The notes below the pieces were generated by a model. That model was given only the letters and a program-made list of their open reading frames with translations. It did no database searches and had not been told where the DNA came from. The translations under genes were made by a program, and so were the position numbers. Below, piece after piece: positions 53,119 to 62,656 of a stretch of DNA of 64,000 nt. Position 1 is the stretch's first letter; each line of letters opens with the position of its first letter. This DNA is from Bacillus pseudomycoides DSM 12442 (GTDB lineage Bacteria > Bacillota > Bacilli > Bacillales > Bacillaceae_G): NCBI RefSeq assembly GCF_000161455.1, contig NZ_CM000745.1:4655670-4719669 (forward strand). The letters are read 5' to 3'.

Positions 53119-53162
53119 AAAAAAGAAACACATCTTATTATAAGAAATGTGTTCCTTTTTTA
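53119..53162 (-). terminator. Terminator of the dnaB operon
   Basis: AAGAAACACAT pairs with ATGTGTTCCTT around an AT-rich inner stem, with A-run and T-run flanks, between dnaB and the purA promoter. Confidence 0.75.
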
Positions 53163-53170
53163 TACTTCTA

Positions 53171-54532
53171 CTATGCCGGTGGCGCATGTCCATCGTCAAA
53201 ACGTCGCTCTAAGTTTACGAATTTGTTAAATTCCTTCACGAATGCGAGCTCTACAGAACCTACTGGACCATTACGTTGCTTGGCAATAATAATTTCAATC
53301 GTGTTTTTATTTTCGGTTTCGCGATCATAGTAATCCTCACGATACAAGAATGCCACAATATCGGCATCCTGCTCAATACTTCCTGATTCACGAATATCAG
53401 ACATCATCGGACGTTTATCTTGACGAGATTCAACACCACGAGAGAGCTGAGATAAGGCAATAACAGGAACTTGTAGCTCACGCGCAATTCCTTTTAATGT
53501 ACGGGAAATTTCAGATACTTCCTGCTGACGGTTTTCACCAGATTTCCCACTACCTTGAATAAGCTGTAAGTAATCGATTAAAATCATTCCAAGTCCCTGT
53601 TCTTGCTTTAATCTGCGGCATTTCGCACGAATTTCACTAACTCGAATTCCTGGCGTATCATCAATATATATTCCAGCATTCGAAAGACTTCCCATTGCCA
53701 TTGTCAGCTTTGCCCAATCATCTGAAGTTAACGAGCCAGTACGAAGCCTTTGTGCATCAATATTTCCTTCTGCACAAAGCATACGCATAACAAGCTGATC
53801 AGCACCCATCTCTAAACTAAAAATCGCTACATTTTCATCTGTTTTAGTTGCCACATTCTGCGCGATATTCAGTGAAAATGCCGTTTTTCCCACTGAAGGA
53901 CGAGCTGCCACAATGATTAAATCGTTACGTTGAAATCCCGCTGTCATCTTATCTAATTCAGTAAATCCAGTTGGTATTCCTGTAACTTCACCTTTTTGAT
54001 TATGCAAAAGTTCAATTTTATCATAAGCATCTACAAGAACATCCTTAATATTTTGGAATGCCTTTGCATTTGTCTGATGTGATACTTCTAATATTTTTTT
54101 CTCCGCCTCATTTAAAAGACCTTCCACATCATCTTCTCTCTCATATCCATCTGAAACAATATGAGTTGCCGTTCGAATCAAACGACGCAAAAGTGATTTT
54201 TCAGCAATAATGCGTGCATAATATTCTACGTTGGCCGCTGTCGGAACAGCCTCCGCTAATTCAGCTAAATAAGAAACACCACCAACTTCTTCTAACAACC
54301 CTTGATCAGCAAGCGCTGCTGTTGCGGTAACTAAATCAATAGGTTCTCCTTTATCAGATAGTTTAAGCATAACTTCAAAAATCTTTTGGTGTGCTGTTCG
54401 ATAGAAAGATTCCGGCATTAGCAGTTCTGAAGCTGAAGTTAATGCATCTTGATCAAGAAATATCGCACCTAAAACCGCTTGCTCAGCCTCTATATTATGC
54501 GGAGGGGTACGATCAGCAAGTACGTCACTCAT
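53171..54532 (-). CDS. dnaB: Replicative DNA helicase DnaB (DnaC in B. subtilis)
   Basis: I choose ATG 54532, seven bases after AGGAGG, giving 453 residues. The N-terminal DnaB domain (about 8-110) binds primase, followed by the linker and the RecA-like ATPase (about 180-440) with Walker A AARPSVGKTAFSLN near 206, Walker B LGMILIDYLQLI near 312 and the Arg finger region. It unwinds DNA 5' to 3' at the fork. It is the last gene of the yybS-gdpP-rplI-dnaB operon. Confidence 0.96.
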   Translation of the reverse strand: MSDVLADRTPPHNIEAEQAVLGAIFLDQDALTSASELLMPESFYRTAHQKIFEVMLKLSDKGEPIDLVTATAALADQGLLEEVGGVSYLAELAEAVPTAANVEYYARIIAEKSLLRRLIRTATHIVSDGYEREDDVEGLLNEAEKKILEVSHQTNAKAFQNIKDVLVDAYDKIELLHNQKGEVTGIPTGFTELDKMTAGFQRNDLIIVAARPSVGKTAFSLNIAQNVATKTDENVAIFSLEMGADQLVMRMLCAEGNIDAQRLRTGSLTSDDWAKLTMAMGSLSNAGIYIDDTPGIRVSEIRAKCRRLKQEQGLGMILIDYLQLIQGSGKSGENRQQEVSEISRTLKGIARELQVPVIALSQLSRGVESRQDKRPMMSDIRESGSIEQDADIVAFLYREDYYDRETENKNTIEIIIAKQRNGPVGSVELAFVKEFNKFVNLERRFDDGHAPPA

Positions 54533-54559
54533 GCGCAATCCTCCTTGCCTAACTTATTT

Positions 54560-55006
54560 TTATTGTTCACTAACATGAACTTTTACTGTCGCTGTTACTT
54601 GTGGATGTAATTTCACAGTTACGTTTGTATATCCTAATGCACGAATTGCATCGTCCATTTCAAACTTACGTTTATCAAGCTTAATATTATGTGCTTTTTG
54701 CATCGCATCTACAATTTGTTTACTTGTAATAGAACCAAATAAACGACCACCTTCACCAGACTTTGCTTTTAATTCTACAGTTAATTTCTCTAGAGTTTCT
54801 TTTAACTCTTTCGCATTCTCAAGTTCAGCCGCTGCATCTTTTTCTTCTTTACGTTTTTGTGCTTCTAACGTTTTCATGCTGCTATTTGTTGCTTCCGCAG
54901 CTAATCCTTGTTTTAGTAAGAAGTTATTTGCATAACCATCTGGTACGTTCTTTATTTCTCCTTTTTTCCCTTTACCTTTTACGTCTTTTAGAAAAATTAC
55001 CTTCAT
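54560..55006 (-). CDS. rplI: Ribosomal protein L9
   Basis: The 148-residue protein has the L9 N-domain MKVIFLKDVKGKGKKGEIKNV with GYANNFLLKQGLA, a long connecting helix (about 40-75) and the C-terminal rRNA-binding domain. It binds 23S rRNA near L1 and affects reading-frame maintenance. The start overlaps the gdpP stop by four bases, so it is translationally coupled. Length is normal. Confidence 0.97.
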   Translation of the reverse strand: MKVIFLKDVKGKGKKGEIKNVPDGYANNFLLKQGLAAEATNSSMKTLEAQKRKEEKDAAAELENAKELKETLEKLTVELKAKSGEGGRLFGSITSKQIVDAMQKAHNIKLDKRKFEMDDAIRALGYTNVTVKLHPQVTATVKVHVSEQ

Positions 55007-56976
55007 GATTGTGTGCCTCCCTGTAAATAGTCATCAATAACAAATTGAAGTTTATCTTGAGCTTCATCTACTGTTACATTTTTCATTTGTGTAGCTGCAT
55101 TCGTTAAATGTCCGCCGCCACCTAGATTTTCCATAATTAGTTGCACGTTTACTTCGCCTAAAGAACGCCCACTAATTCCAATGAAGCTTTCCCCACGTTT
55201 CGCAATGACAAAAGATGCGATTACTCCTGTCATTGTCAGCAACGTATCAGCTGATTGTGCGATTAATACTTGATCATAATATTCATCGCCGTCTACTTTC
55301 GCAATTGCAATTCCATTTTTATAAATGTAAGCATTTTGAATTGTTTTTGCAACTCTTAAATACTGCTCCATATCTTCTTTTAACAATTCTTGTACAAGTA
55401 CTGTATCCGCTCCATGCGAGCGTAGATACGAAGCTGCATCAAATGTACGGGCACCTGTCCGGAATGTAAAGCTTTTCGTATCCACTATAATCCCTGCAAG
55501 TAATGCTGTAGCTTCTAACATTGTCATTTTCAAACGCTTCGGCTGATATTCAAGAAGTTCCGTCACAAGTTCAGCTGTCGAAGACGCATATGGCTCCATG
55601 TACACAAGAAGAGGATCCTCAACAAATTCCTCACCACGGCGATGATGGTCAATCACAACTACATTTTCAATCTTATGCAAAAGCTTTTCCTCCATCACCA
55701 TTGATGGTTTGTGCGTATCAACAACGACAAGCAATGAATCGTCTGTTGCAAACTCCATAGCCTGCTGTGGTGTAATAAAACGAGACCATAAATTCTCATT
55801 TTGCTTTACCTTATCCATTAAACGTTTAATACCTTTATCAGAGTCATTCTCGTCTAGTACAATGTACCCTTCACGCTCATTCAACTGTGCTACTTTTAAA
55901 ATTCCAATGGCCGCCCCAATTGCATCCATATCAGGAGCTCTATGACCCATTATAATAACATTACTGCTCTCTAATACTAAATCTTTCAATGCATGAGAGA
56001 TAACCCGTGCACGTACACGCGTGCGTTTTTCCACTGGATTTGTCTTGCCACCATAAAATTTCACTTTACCTGTCGCTTGTTTAATCGCAACTTGATCTCC
56101 ACCTCGCCCTAAAGCAAGATCTAAACCCGATTGTGCCATCGCACCAAGCTCTGATAAAGATAAGTCGCCTGATCCTACACCAATACTTAATGTAAGTGGA
56201 ATATTTCGTTTTGATGTTTCTTCACGCACTTGATCTAAAATATCAAACTTTCCTTTCTCCATTTGTGCCAGAATACTTTCATTTAACACAACAAAGAATC
56301 TCTCTGAAGAAGCTCGTTTTAAATATGCACCGTATTTGATAGCCCACTCATTTAGACGTGATGTCACAAGACTCGTGATGTTCGTACGCAATTGGTCATC
56401 CAAACCTTGTGTAACTTCATCATAGTTGTCCAAATAAATAATCGCGAGAACTGTACGCTGATCCTCATACATTTTTTCAATTTCTGTTTGCTCTGTTACA
56501 TCGAAGAAATAAATCAGCTTTTCTTCTTTCCTTACAAACACACGAAACTTACGATTATTTAAAGATACAATATCATCCGCAGTTTCTCCTTTAATAAAGA
56601 GGAGTAATGTTTCTGATACATCATACAAATGCCATCCTGCTAAAGAGTGTTGCCCCAAACAAGAGGACAAATAAGGATTTGCCCAATCAATTCCATAATC
56701 CTTATTGTATAACAAAATACCAATTGGCATTTGATTAAACGCTTCATTACTTACTTTCTTTACTCTTGTAATCATATCCGTTGTATACTTTTCAAAATTC
56801 CTCTGAAAGGCTAACTCAAATCGAATTACAAAAAAGAGAACAATACAAAAAATAAAAAAAGCGGCCATTCCCATTATCCAGTGCAAATAACCGAGAATGG
56901 TAATAAGCACAAGCATAAAAAAAGCTAATACATAAACAGGATATAAAAACCGCTGTCTCTTATAAAATTCAGGCAT
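55003..56976 (-). CDS. gdpP: c-di-AMP phosphodiesterase GdpP (YybT)
   Basis: The 657-residue protein has two N-terminal membrane helices (about 12-50), a PAS-like domain (about 80-150) that binds heme or NO in homologues, a degenerate GGDEF domain (about 170-300; SSERF in place of GGDEF) and a DHH/DHHA1 phosphodiesterase (about 340-650) with MGHRAPDMDAIG, VVVDTHK and VIDHHRR. It hydrolyses c-di-AMP to pApA and so affects wall, potassium and beta-lactam tolerance. It overlaps rplI by four bases. Confidence 0.95.
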   Translation of the reverse strand: MPEFYKRQRFLYPVYVLAFFMLVLITILGYLHWIMGMAAFFIFCIVLFFVIRFELAFQRNFEKYTTDMITRVKKVSNEAFNQMPIGILLYNKDYGIDWANPYLSSCLGQHSLAGWHLYDVSETLLLFIKGETADDIVSLNNRKFRVFVRKEEKLIYFFDVTEQTEIEKMYEDQRTVLAIIYLDNYDEVTQGLDDQLRTNITSLVTSRLNEWAIKYGAYLKRASSERFFVVLNESILAQMEKGKFDILDQVREETSKRNIPLTLSIGVGSGDLSLSELGAMAQSGLDLALGRGGDQVAIKQATGKVKFYGGKTNPVEKRTRVRARVISHALKDLVLESSNVIIMGHRAPDMDAIGAAIGILKVAQLNEREGYIVLDENDSDKGIKRLMDKVKQNENLWSRFITPQQAMEFATDDSLLVVVDTHKPSMVMEEKLLHKIENVVVIDHHRRGEEFVEDPLLVYMEPYASSTAELVTELLEYQPKRLKMTMLEATALLAGIIVDTKSFTFRTGARTFDAASYLRSHGADTVLVQELLKEDMEQYLRVAKTIQNAYIYKNGIAIAKVDGDEYYDQVLIAQSADTLLTMTGVIASFVIAKRGESFIGISGRSLGEVNVQLIMENLGGGGHLTNAATQMKNVTVDEAQDKLQFVIDDYLQGGTQS

Positions 56977-57128
56977 GTACCCAACTCCTATAAAGTAAAA
57001 CTAACACAAATAGGAAATCATTCAATTTCCATCAATGGTCAGTTGAACAGATTAAACGCCCCAAAGTTAAACTTCCATTACAAGCTTACGTCATATAATA
57101 AGCTCATATATCCTTCTCTCGTCTTTGC

Positions 57129-58067
57129 TTATTTTGGTTGTATTTTAGAACGTAACGAAAAGCCTAAATCAATTATACCTAAGATTGTTACTAGTGGAAA
57201 CAACATTGGAATAATCATACATACGATAAAACTGAGAATAGGGATCGCTTTTGCATAACCTTTTACATGCGCAAAGAAGGCTATAAATGAAAAACCTTGG
57301 AATAGGAGCAGCAATGAAAAGATGGCATATAGATTAGAAAATGCCATATATACATATGAATCTGATTCCACCTTCATAAATGTTGAAAGTAAAATAAATA
57401 CTACATAATACCAGACAATGCTTTTTGGCAATCGCATATCCCTAAACTTAGGCCATGGCTCTATCGCATACTTTAATCTCTTTAAAACATTCCCCGCTAT
57501 TAATACTGTAATCCAAGAATATATTAAAGAAACCATTACAAGCAAACTTGGCAGAAGAATTCGAAGCATATCACTAAATTGCCCTAATAAATCTTTTTGC
57601 TCTTGGTTAATTGGCGCACCTGCTGCCTTCATTATTTTTTCACTTTGTTCCATTCCTTGTTTGAACATATCTTGCATTTCCTTAAGAAAATCTATGTTAA
57701 AAAATTGTATACTCGCTACATAAACTAGTACAAAATTAAGCAAATATACAAGCGTTCCTACCAATAATATTTCTGCTGGTCCTTTTTTCTTCTTATACAT
57801 ATATCCTAAAGAGATGCCTATTATGCCTGACATGAATGTATTCACAAGACTAAGTGGCGAACTAATAATGATAGTAACAAGAATCGATGCTCCAAACAGC
57901 ATACATGTACTAGAAAACGGATACCTTACCATAAACAATAGAAAAGGCAATGGAAGTGCAAATATTGCAACCATACTTATAACAGGTACATACAAGAACG
58001 TTAAAAGTAAAACTGCATATACAGCTAACAAAACTGCCCCTTCTGTAATAAGCCTTGTACGTTTCAT
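57129..58067 (-). CDS. yybS: YybS/DUF2232 membrane protein
   Basis: The 312-residue protein has about eight hydrophobic helices with a charged loop near residues 125-165 (MQDMFKQGMEQSEKIMKAA). It matches DUF2232 (YybS), of the ECF-S-component-like group, found upstream of gdpP in Bacillus. No substrate is known. It begins the operon with gdpP, rplI and dnaB, 152 bases before gdpP. A strong terminator separates it from rpsR. Confidence 0.87.
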   Translation of the reverse strand: MKRTRLITEGAVLLAVYAVLLLTFLYVPVISMVAIFALPLPFLLFMVRYPFSSTCMLFGASILVTIIISSPLSLVNTFMSGIIGISLGYMYKKKKGPAEILLVGTLVYLLNFVLVYVASIQFFNIDFLKEMQDMFKQGMEQSEKIMKAAGAPINQEQKDLLGQFSDMLRILLPSLLVMVSLIYSWITVLIAGNVLKRLKYAIEPWPKFRDMRLPKSIVWYYVVFILLSTFMKVESDSYVYMAFSNLYAIFSLLLLFQGFSFIAFFAHVKGYAKAIPILSFIVCMIIPMLFPLVTILGIIDLGFSLRSKIQPK

Positions 58068-58103
58068 CTTTTACCTCCTATTTCCAAAAAGAAAAGCATA
58101 GCA

Positions 58104-58140
58104 AAATGCACAGTAGAGTCCGACTCTACTGTGCATTTCA
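58104..58140 (-). terminator. Terminator of the rpsF-ssb-rpsR operon
   Basis: Seventeen-base arms, AAATGCACAGTAGAGTC and its complement, almost without a loop, lie just after rpsR. Confidence 0.85.
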
Positions 58141-58147
58141 TACGCTA

Positions 58148-58381
58148 TTATTCACCAACATATGGTAAAAGTGCCATTTGACGAGCACGTTTAATTGCAA
58201 CTGTAAGTTTGCGTTGGTATTTTGCGCTTGTTCCTGTTACACGACGAGGTAAAATTTTACCACGCTCAGAAACGAAACGTTTTAATAAATCAACATCTTT
58301 ATAGTCAATGCGAGTGATGCCGTTAGATGTGAAGAAACACACCTTACGACGTTTCGCACGTCCACCTTTGCGTCCTGCCAT
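58148..58381 (-). CDS. rpsR: Ribosomal protein S18
   Basis: The 77-residue protein has MAGRKGGRAKRRKVCFFTSN at its start and IDYKDVDLLKRFVSERGKIL in the middle, typical of S18. The single Cys in the first part does not form a full zinc site with others, so this is the C-minus type. It pairs with S6 in the 30S platform; the complex binds the operon leader in Bacillus. It is the last gene of the operon. Confidence 0.97.
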   Translation of the reverse strand: MAGRKGGRAKRRKVCFFTSNGITRIDYKDVDLLKRFVSERGKILPRRVTGTSAKYQRKLTVAIKRARQMALLPYVGE

Positions 58382-58426
58382 GTCTATTTCCCTCCATTCT
58401 TTGTTAAAAATAACCGATTTATACCA

Positions 58427-58936
58427 TTAGAATGGTAAATCGTCGTCCGAAATATCAATCGGTTGACCTACATTTGAAAATGGATCGTCATTCTTCGTAA
58501 ATCCAGAGTTACCTGAGTTACCTGAATTACCAGATTGACCAAATGGGTTAGAGCCTTGGTTACCGTAACCAGCTCCTGATGGTTGCTGATTGAATGAACC
58601 ACGTTGCTCCCCACCGCCATTACGCGGCTCTAAAAATTGTACGCTCTCCGCAAGAACCTCTGTTACATATACACGCTTACCATCTTGTCCCTCATAATTA
58701 CGAGTTTGAAGACGTCCATCTACGCCTGCTAAGCTACCTTTTTTCAAATAATTCGCCACGTTTTCTGCTTGTTTACGCCATATTACACAATTAATAAAGT
58801 CAGCTTCACGCTCACCTTGTTGATTTGCAAATGCGCGATTTACAGCTAACGTGAAAGTAGCTACCGCAACACCATTGGGCGTGTAACGTAAGTCAGGGTC
58901 CTTAGTTAAACGACCAACGAGGATAACACGATTCAT
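58427..58936 (-). CDS. ssb: Single-stranded DNA-binding protein
   Basis: I choose ATG 58936, giving 169 residues; a GTG 12 bases earlier is possible. The OB-fold (about 1-105) has MNRVILVGRLTKDPDLRYTP and FINCVIWRKQAENVANYLKKG. The tail is Gly/Asn/Gln rich with a short NSGNSGNSG tandem repeat and ends in the acidic tip DISDDDLPF, which recruits repair and replication proteins. It sits between rpsF and rpsR as in other Bacillus. Confidence 0.95.
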   Translation of the reverse strand: MNRVILVGRLTKDPDLRYTPNGVAVATFTLAVNRAFANQQGEREADFINCVIWRKQAENVANYLKKGSLAGVDGRLQTRNYEGQDGKRVYVTEVLAESVQFLEPRNGGGEQRGSFNQQPSGAGYGNQGSNPFGQSGNSGNSGNSGFTKNDDPFSNVGQPIDISDDDLPF

Positions 58937-58966
58937 CAATCGAACCACTCTCCCTATATATCTTAA

Positions 58967-59257
58967 TTATTTTTCTTCTTCTTTAACAACGATGTGACGA
59001 AGGATATCTTCGTTGATCTTAGCTAAACGATCGAATTCTTTAACAGCTTCTGCATCAGAATTTACGTTTAAGATCATGTAGAAACCGTCACGTAAGTCGT
59101 TGATTTCGTAAGCTAAACGACGCTTACCCCACTCTTTTGTGTTAATGATTTCTGCACCATTGTTAGTTAAAACGCCTGCGAAGCGCTCAACTAAAGCTTT
59201 TTGAGCTTCTTCCTCCATGTTTGGACGGATGATGTACATGATTTCGTACTTTTTCAT
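58967..59257 (-). CDS. rpsF: Ribosomal protein S6
   Basis: I choose ATG 59257 with AAAGGAGGTG upstream, giving 96 residues. The alpha/beta S6 fold starts MKKYEIMYIIRPNMEEEAQ, with WGKRRLAYEINDLRDGFYMI near residue 48. It heads the rpsF-ssb-rpsR operon. A promoter and a structured leader precede it. Confidence 0.97.
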   Translation of the reverse strand: MKKYEIMYIIRPNMEEEAQKALVERFAGVLTNNGAEIINTKEWGKRRLAYEINDLRDGFYMILNVNSDAEAVKEFDRLAKINEDILRHIVVKEEEK

Positions 59258-59368
59258 TACACTTTCACCTCCTTTTGGTCTAAACGGCCCATAATGGGCA
59301 AGGAGCAATTAATTATATAGTAATTACTCACGAGTTTAGATTATATCATAGTAAGTTAGATGAATCAA
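59258..59368 (-). promoter_or_regulatory. rpsF promoter and possible S6:S18 leader
   Basis: The minus strand has TTGATT (59368-59363), 17 bases, TATAAT (59345-59340). The leader then holds GCCCATTATGGGC (59299-59287) directly followed by CCG, resembling the CCG-containing hairpin to which the S6:S18 complex binds in Bacillus for autogenous control. The leader call is tentative. Confidence 0.6.
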
Positions 59369-59384
59369 CTAACCAATAAATAAA

Positions 59385-59422
59385 AAACTTGGCAAACATA
59401 TGATATATTTGCCAAGTTTATA
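59385..59422 (-). terminator. Terminator of ychF
   Basis: AAACTTGGCAAA pairs with TTTGCCAAGTTT; A-run upstream on the plus strand gives the U-tract. Confidence 0.88.
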
Positions 59423-59449
59423 TCCCTATTTTTCCTAGGAAATATAAAA

Positions 59450-60550
59450 TTACACGTTAAAGCGGAAGTGCATAACATCTCCATCTTTTACGATATACTC
59501 TTTTCCTTCTAAACGTACTTTTCCAGCTTCTTTAGCTGCTGTCATAGAACCGTTCTCCATTAAATCATCATATGAAACTGTTTCAGCACGAATAAATCCA
59601 CGTTCAAAGTCTGTATGGATAACACCAGCACATTGTGGTGCCTTCATACCTTTCTTAAACGTCCATGCACGTACTTCTTGTACACCAGCTGTGAAATAAG
59701 TAGCTAAGCCTAATAAATCGTATGCAGCACGAATCAGCTGATCTAAACCTGATTCTTCAATACCTAACTCTTCAAGGAATACTTTTTTCTCTTCCTCATC
59801 TAACTCAGCAATTTCTGATTCAATTTTTGCACAAACAACAATTACTTGTGAATTTTCATTTGCCGCAAATTCTTTTACCATCTGCACATATTCATTTTCA
59901 GATGGATCCATGATATCATCTTCACTTACGTTTGCTACATAAAGCATCTCTTTCGTCGTAAGCAAATGAAGACCTTTAACAATTTTCATTTGTTCTTCTG
60001 TAAACTCAACAGTACGAGCTGGTTTTCCCGCTTCAAATGCTTCTTTTAAGCGAACTAAAATTTCGTGCTCATATACTGCTTCTTTATCCTTTTGTCTTGC
60101 TAATTTTGCTACACGTTCAATACGTTTATCAACAGATTCTAAATCTGCTAAAATTAGCTCTAAATTGATTGTTTCAATATCATCAATTGGATCTACTTTT
60201 CCTGAAACGTGTGTAATATTTTCATCCTCAAAACAACGAACAACTTGGCAAATTGCGTCTACTTGGCGAATATGAGATAAGAATTTGTTTCCTAATCCTT
60301 CACCTTTACTTGCACCTTTTACGATACCTGCGATATCAGTAAATTCAAATACAGTTGGAACAGTTTTTTTCGGTTCTACTAGTTCCGTTAATTTATTTAA
60401 GCGTTCATCTGGTACTTCTACAATCCCTACGTTCGGATCAATTGTACAGAATGGATAGTTTGCAGATTCTGCTCCCGCTTGTGTAATTGCATTAAATAAT
60501 GTTGATTTCCCTACGTTAGGTAAACCAACAATCCCAGCCGTTAATCCCAT
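59450..60550 (-). CDS. ychF: Ribosome-binding ATPase YchF/OLA1
   Basis: I choose ATG 60550, eight bases after AGGAG, giving 366 residues. The Obg-related G domain has GLPNVGKSTLFNAI near residue 8, NYPFCTIDPNVG and DIAGIVKGASKGEGLGNKFLSHIR; the specificity motif is the altered type that prefers ATP. An inserted coiled coil (about 125-200) and a C-terminal TGS domain follow. It binds ribosomes and modulates stress responses. It is transcribed alone here. Confidence 0.96.
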   Translation of the reverse strand: MGLTAGIVGLPNVGKSTLFNAITQAGAESANYPFCTIDPNVGIVEVPDERLNKLTELVEPKKTVPTVFEFTDIAGIVKGASKGEGLGNKFLSHIRQVDAICQVVRCFEDENITHVSGKVDPIDDIETINLELILADLESVDKRIERVAKLARQKDKEAVYEHEILVRLKEAFEAGKPARTVEFTEEQMKIVKGLHLLTTKEMLYVANVSEDDIMDPSENEYVQMVKEFAANENSQVIVVCAKIESEIAELDEEEKKVFLEELGIEESGLDQLIRAAYDLLGLATYFTAGVQEVRAWTFKKGMKAPQCAGVIHTDFERGFIRAETVSYDDLMENGSMTAAKEAGKVRLEGKEYIVKDGDVMHFRFNV

Positions 60551-60629
60551 ATTTTTCACTCCTATGTCTCAATCTTCCATCATTATAGATAGTAACGAAT
60601 AAAATGACAAGTTCCCTAAAAGTTCAAAA

Positions 60630-60661
60630 AAGTAACAGCTGCCTGGAGCAGCTGTTACTTC
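60630..60661 (-). terminator. Terminator downstream of the DUF951 gene
   Basis: AGTAACAGCTGC pairs with GCAGCTGTTACT around a five-base loop, with A-run on the left. Confidence 0.88.
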
Positions 60662-60665
60662 TTCT

Positions 60666-60863
60666 CTATTCTTCATGCTTTACAAGAATTTTTTTCACCT
60701 TGCGATCAAACTCTCTTCGAGGAATCATTACCGAATGGCCACATCCCTCGCACTTAACGCGGATATCCATTCCCATACGAATAATTTTCCAACGATTTGC
60801 ACCACATGGATGGGCCTTCTTCATTTCCACAACATCGTACAAGTTATATTGCTTTTGCTCCAC
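60666..60863 (-). CDS. yyzM: DUF951 small zinc-ribbon-like protein (YyzM)
   Basis: The 65-residue protein has DVVEMKKAHPCGANRWKIIRMG then DIRVKCEGCGHSVMIPRREFDRK. The three Cys (one in HPCG, two in CEGCG) and His could hold a metal. It matches DUF951 (YyzM), conserved between ychF and the partition genes in Bacillus. Function unknown. It lies 20 bases downstream of mscS and is probably cotranscribed. Confidence 0.85.
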   Translation of the reverse strand: MEQKQYNLYDVVEMKKAHPCGANRWKIIRMGMDIRVKCEGCGHSVMIPRREFDRKVKKILVKHEE

Positions 60864-60883
60864 TCTCTAAACCCCTCTCACAA

Positions 60884-61765
60884 CTAATTTGCTTTCTCAC
60901 TAACCATTTCTTCCCGATTATATAAGACCATACGTGGATATGGAATTTCAATACCATGTAAATCAAGACGATTTTTAATCTCTTTACGAAGGGCTCTAGC
61001 AATAGCCATATGTTTCATTGGTTCTACTTCAGAGACAACACGTAGTACAACTTCAGATGCAGCAAGTGTTTGAATTCCTAATAATTCTGGTTTTGCTACC
61101 ATTTCTTCATATCTTTCAGGTAATTCCTCTAATAAATCTTCAATTACCTGTTCTGCTCGTGCTATATCACCTTCATAGGAAATTGATATATCAACAAAAG
61201 CTACACTATTACTAATGGAAAAGTTCGTTACTTGCGTAATACCACCATTTGGCAAAATATGAATTTCCCCTGTCCAGCTTTTTATCTTTGTTGTACGTAA
61301 TCCAATTTCTAAAACTACACCTTCAAATTGACCGATACGAACATGGTCACCTACCGAAAACTGATCTTCTAATAAAATAAACAATCCTGTAATAACATCT
61401 TTTACTAAGCTTTGAGCACCAAAACCGACTGCTAAACCGATTACCCCAGCCCCAGCTAGTAAACCTGATGCATTAATGTTAAATACGCCTAAAATCGCTA
61501 TTAACATTATGAACATAACAACGTATGCCACAATGTTTTCAAGCAATTTCGCTACTGTAACTGTACGACGCTCTGAGATTTGAATTGGTGAACGACTTCC
61601 CATACGGAATGCATTTCTTACAATTGCTCTAGCAATACGTACTACTACTGCACCAAGTACTAAAATTATCAATATTTTTAATGTTGCCATTCCGACATAA
61701 GCCCAACGATCTGAATCTAATAAATATCTCTTGGTAGCTTCGAATCCTTGTGTTAATACATCCAT
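60884..61765 (-). CDS. Small-conductance mechanosensitive channel (MscS family)
   Basis: The 293-residue protein has three membrane helices (about 22-44, 65-85, 88-110). The pore helix carries GLLAGAGVIGLAVGFGAQSLVKDVITGLFILLEDQFSVGD (about 107-148), and the beta and alpha/beta cytosolic vestibule follows. It opens on hypo-osmotic shock to release solutes. It is in the same transcript as the DUF951 gene. Length is normal for the short MscS type. Confidence 0.93.
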   Translation of the reverse strand: MDVLTQGFEATKRYLLDSDRWAYVGMATLKILIILVLGAVVVRIARAIVRNAFRMGSRSPIQISERRTVTVAKLLENIVAYVVMFIMLIAILGVFNINASGLLAGAGVIGLAVGFGAQSLVKDVITGLFILLEDQFSVGDHVRIGQFEGVVLEIGLRTTKIKSWTGEIHILPNGGITQVTNFSISNSVAFVDISISYEGDIARAEQVIEDLLEELPERYEEMVAKPELLGIQTLAASEVVLRVVSEVEPMKHMAIARALRKEIKNRLDLHGIEIPYPRMVLYNREEMVSEKAN

Positions 61766-62037
61766 ATACTTCTACCTCTCCGATAAAAATTTCTTTTTCA
61801 TTCATTCTTTATTGTATCAGAAGTTTTCTCCATTTCTGAAAAAAAATTTATTGCTGTATTTGCATTTGTTCACTTTGATTCAGGTATAAAATGTAATGAA
61901 TATATATATACTAGTACTATTATTTCCTGTTTTATAAACGGCTTGCAAAAATAAAGAACTTATAATTTTCCATATTACATTTTTTTCAATAAAACTTTAC
62001 AGTGAATCATAAAATTTATCAGAAGGATGGATGATTC

Positions 62038-62634
62038 ATGAATATAGGGAATTTCCGCTTACCTTTTTTTGAAAAAGAATCACAAAATATTATGCATCAC
62101 GATTTAGAGGCTTGTACAACAATTAGTGATTTTCTTCTCTCACATATACCTATTAGTCAAAATACCCCCCTCAGCCTAATTTGCATAGGAACAGATCGTT
62201 CAACCGGTGACGCCCTTGGCCCACTAGTCGGATCTAAACTAGAACAAATGAACATTCAAAATTTCCACGTATTCGGCACACTTGATGAACCAATCCATGC
62301 GTTAAATCTCGAAGATAAAATTCAGAATATACAAACTTTAATTCCTGATTCTTTTATTATTGCCATTGATGCTTGTCTTGGAAAATCACAAAGTATCGGT
62401 TCCATAACTGTTGGTGAAGGACCTAGTAAACCTGGTGCAGCAATGAACAAAAAGTTACCTGTAATTGGCGAGCTACACATACATGGTATCGTAAATTTAA
62501 ATGGTTTCATGGAATTTTTTGTCTTGCAAAATACAAGATTAAGCCTCGTTATGAAAATGGCGGACGTTATTGCCCAAAGTATAAAGGAAACAGATCAGAA
62601 ATTATCCGTATTAAAAAAGGCAAACCATCTATAA
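62038..62634 (+). CDS. yyaC: YyaC spore protease family (DUF1256)
   Basis: The 198-residue protein has the Gpr-like fold of DUF1256 with LICIGTDRSTGDALGPLVGS near residue 48 and FGTLDEPIHALNLEDK near 80, then FIIAIDACLGKSQSIGSITVGEGPSKPGAAMNKKLP near 105. It is a sporulation protein made in the forespore in B. subtilis; a peptidase role is inferred from the fold. It is the only plus-strand gene in the right block. The 272 bases before it are very AT-rich, with no sigma-F promoter I could place with confidence. Confidence 0.9.
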   Translation: MNIGNFRLPFFEKESQNIMHHDLEACTTISDFLLSHIPISQNTPLSLICIGTDRSTGDALGPLVGSKLEQMNIQNFHVFGTLDEPIHALNLEDKIQNIQTLIPDSFIIAIDACLGKSQSIGSITVGEGPSKPGAAMNKKLPVIGELHIHGIVNLNGFMEFFVLQNTRLSLVMKMADVIAQSIKETDQKLSVLKKANHL

Positions 62635-62656
62635 ATAAAAAGATGGTTTGCTTTTC
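62616..62656. terminator. Bidirectional terminator between yyaC and parB
   Basis: AAAAGGCAAACCATCT pairs with AGATGGTTTGCTTTT with one bulge. The stem overlaps both stop codons. Confidence 0.82.
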
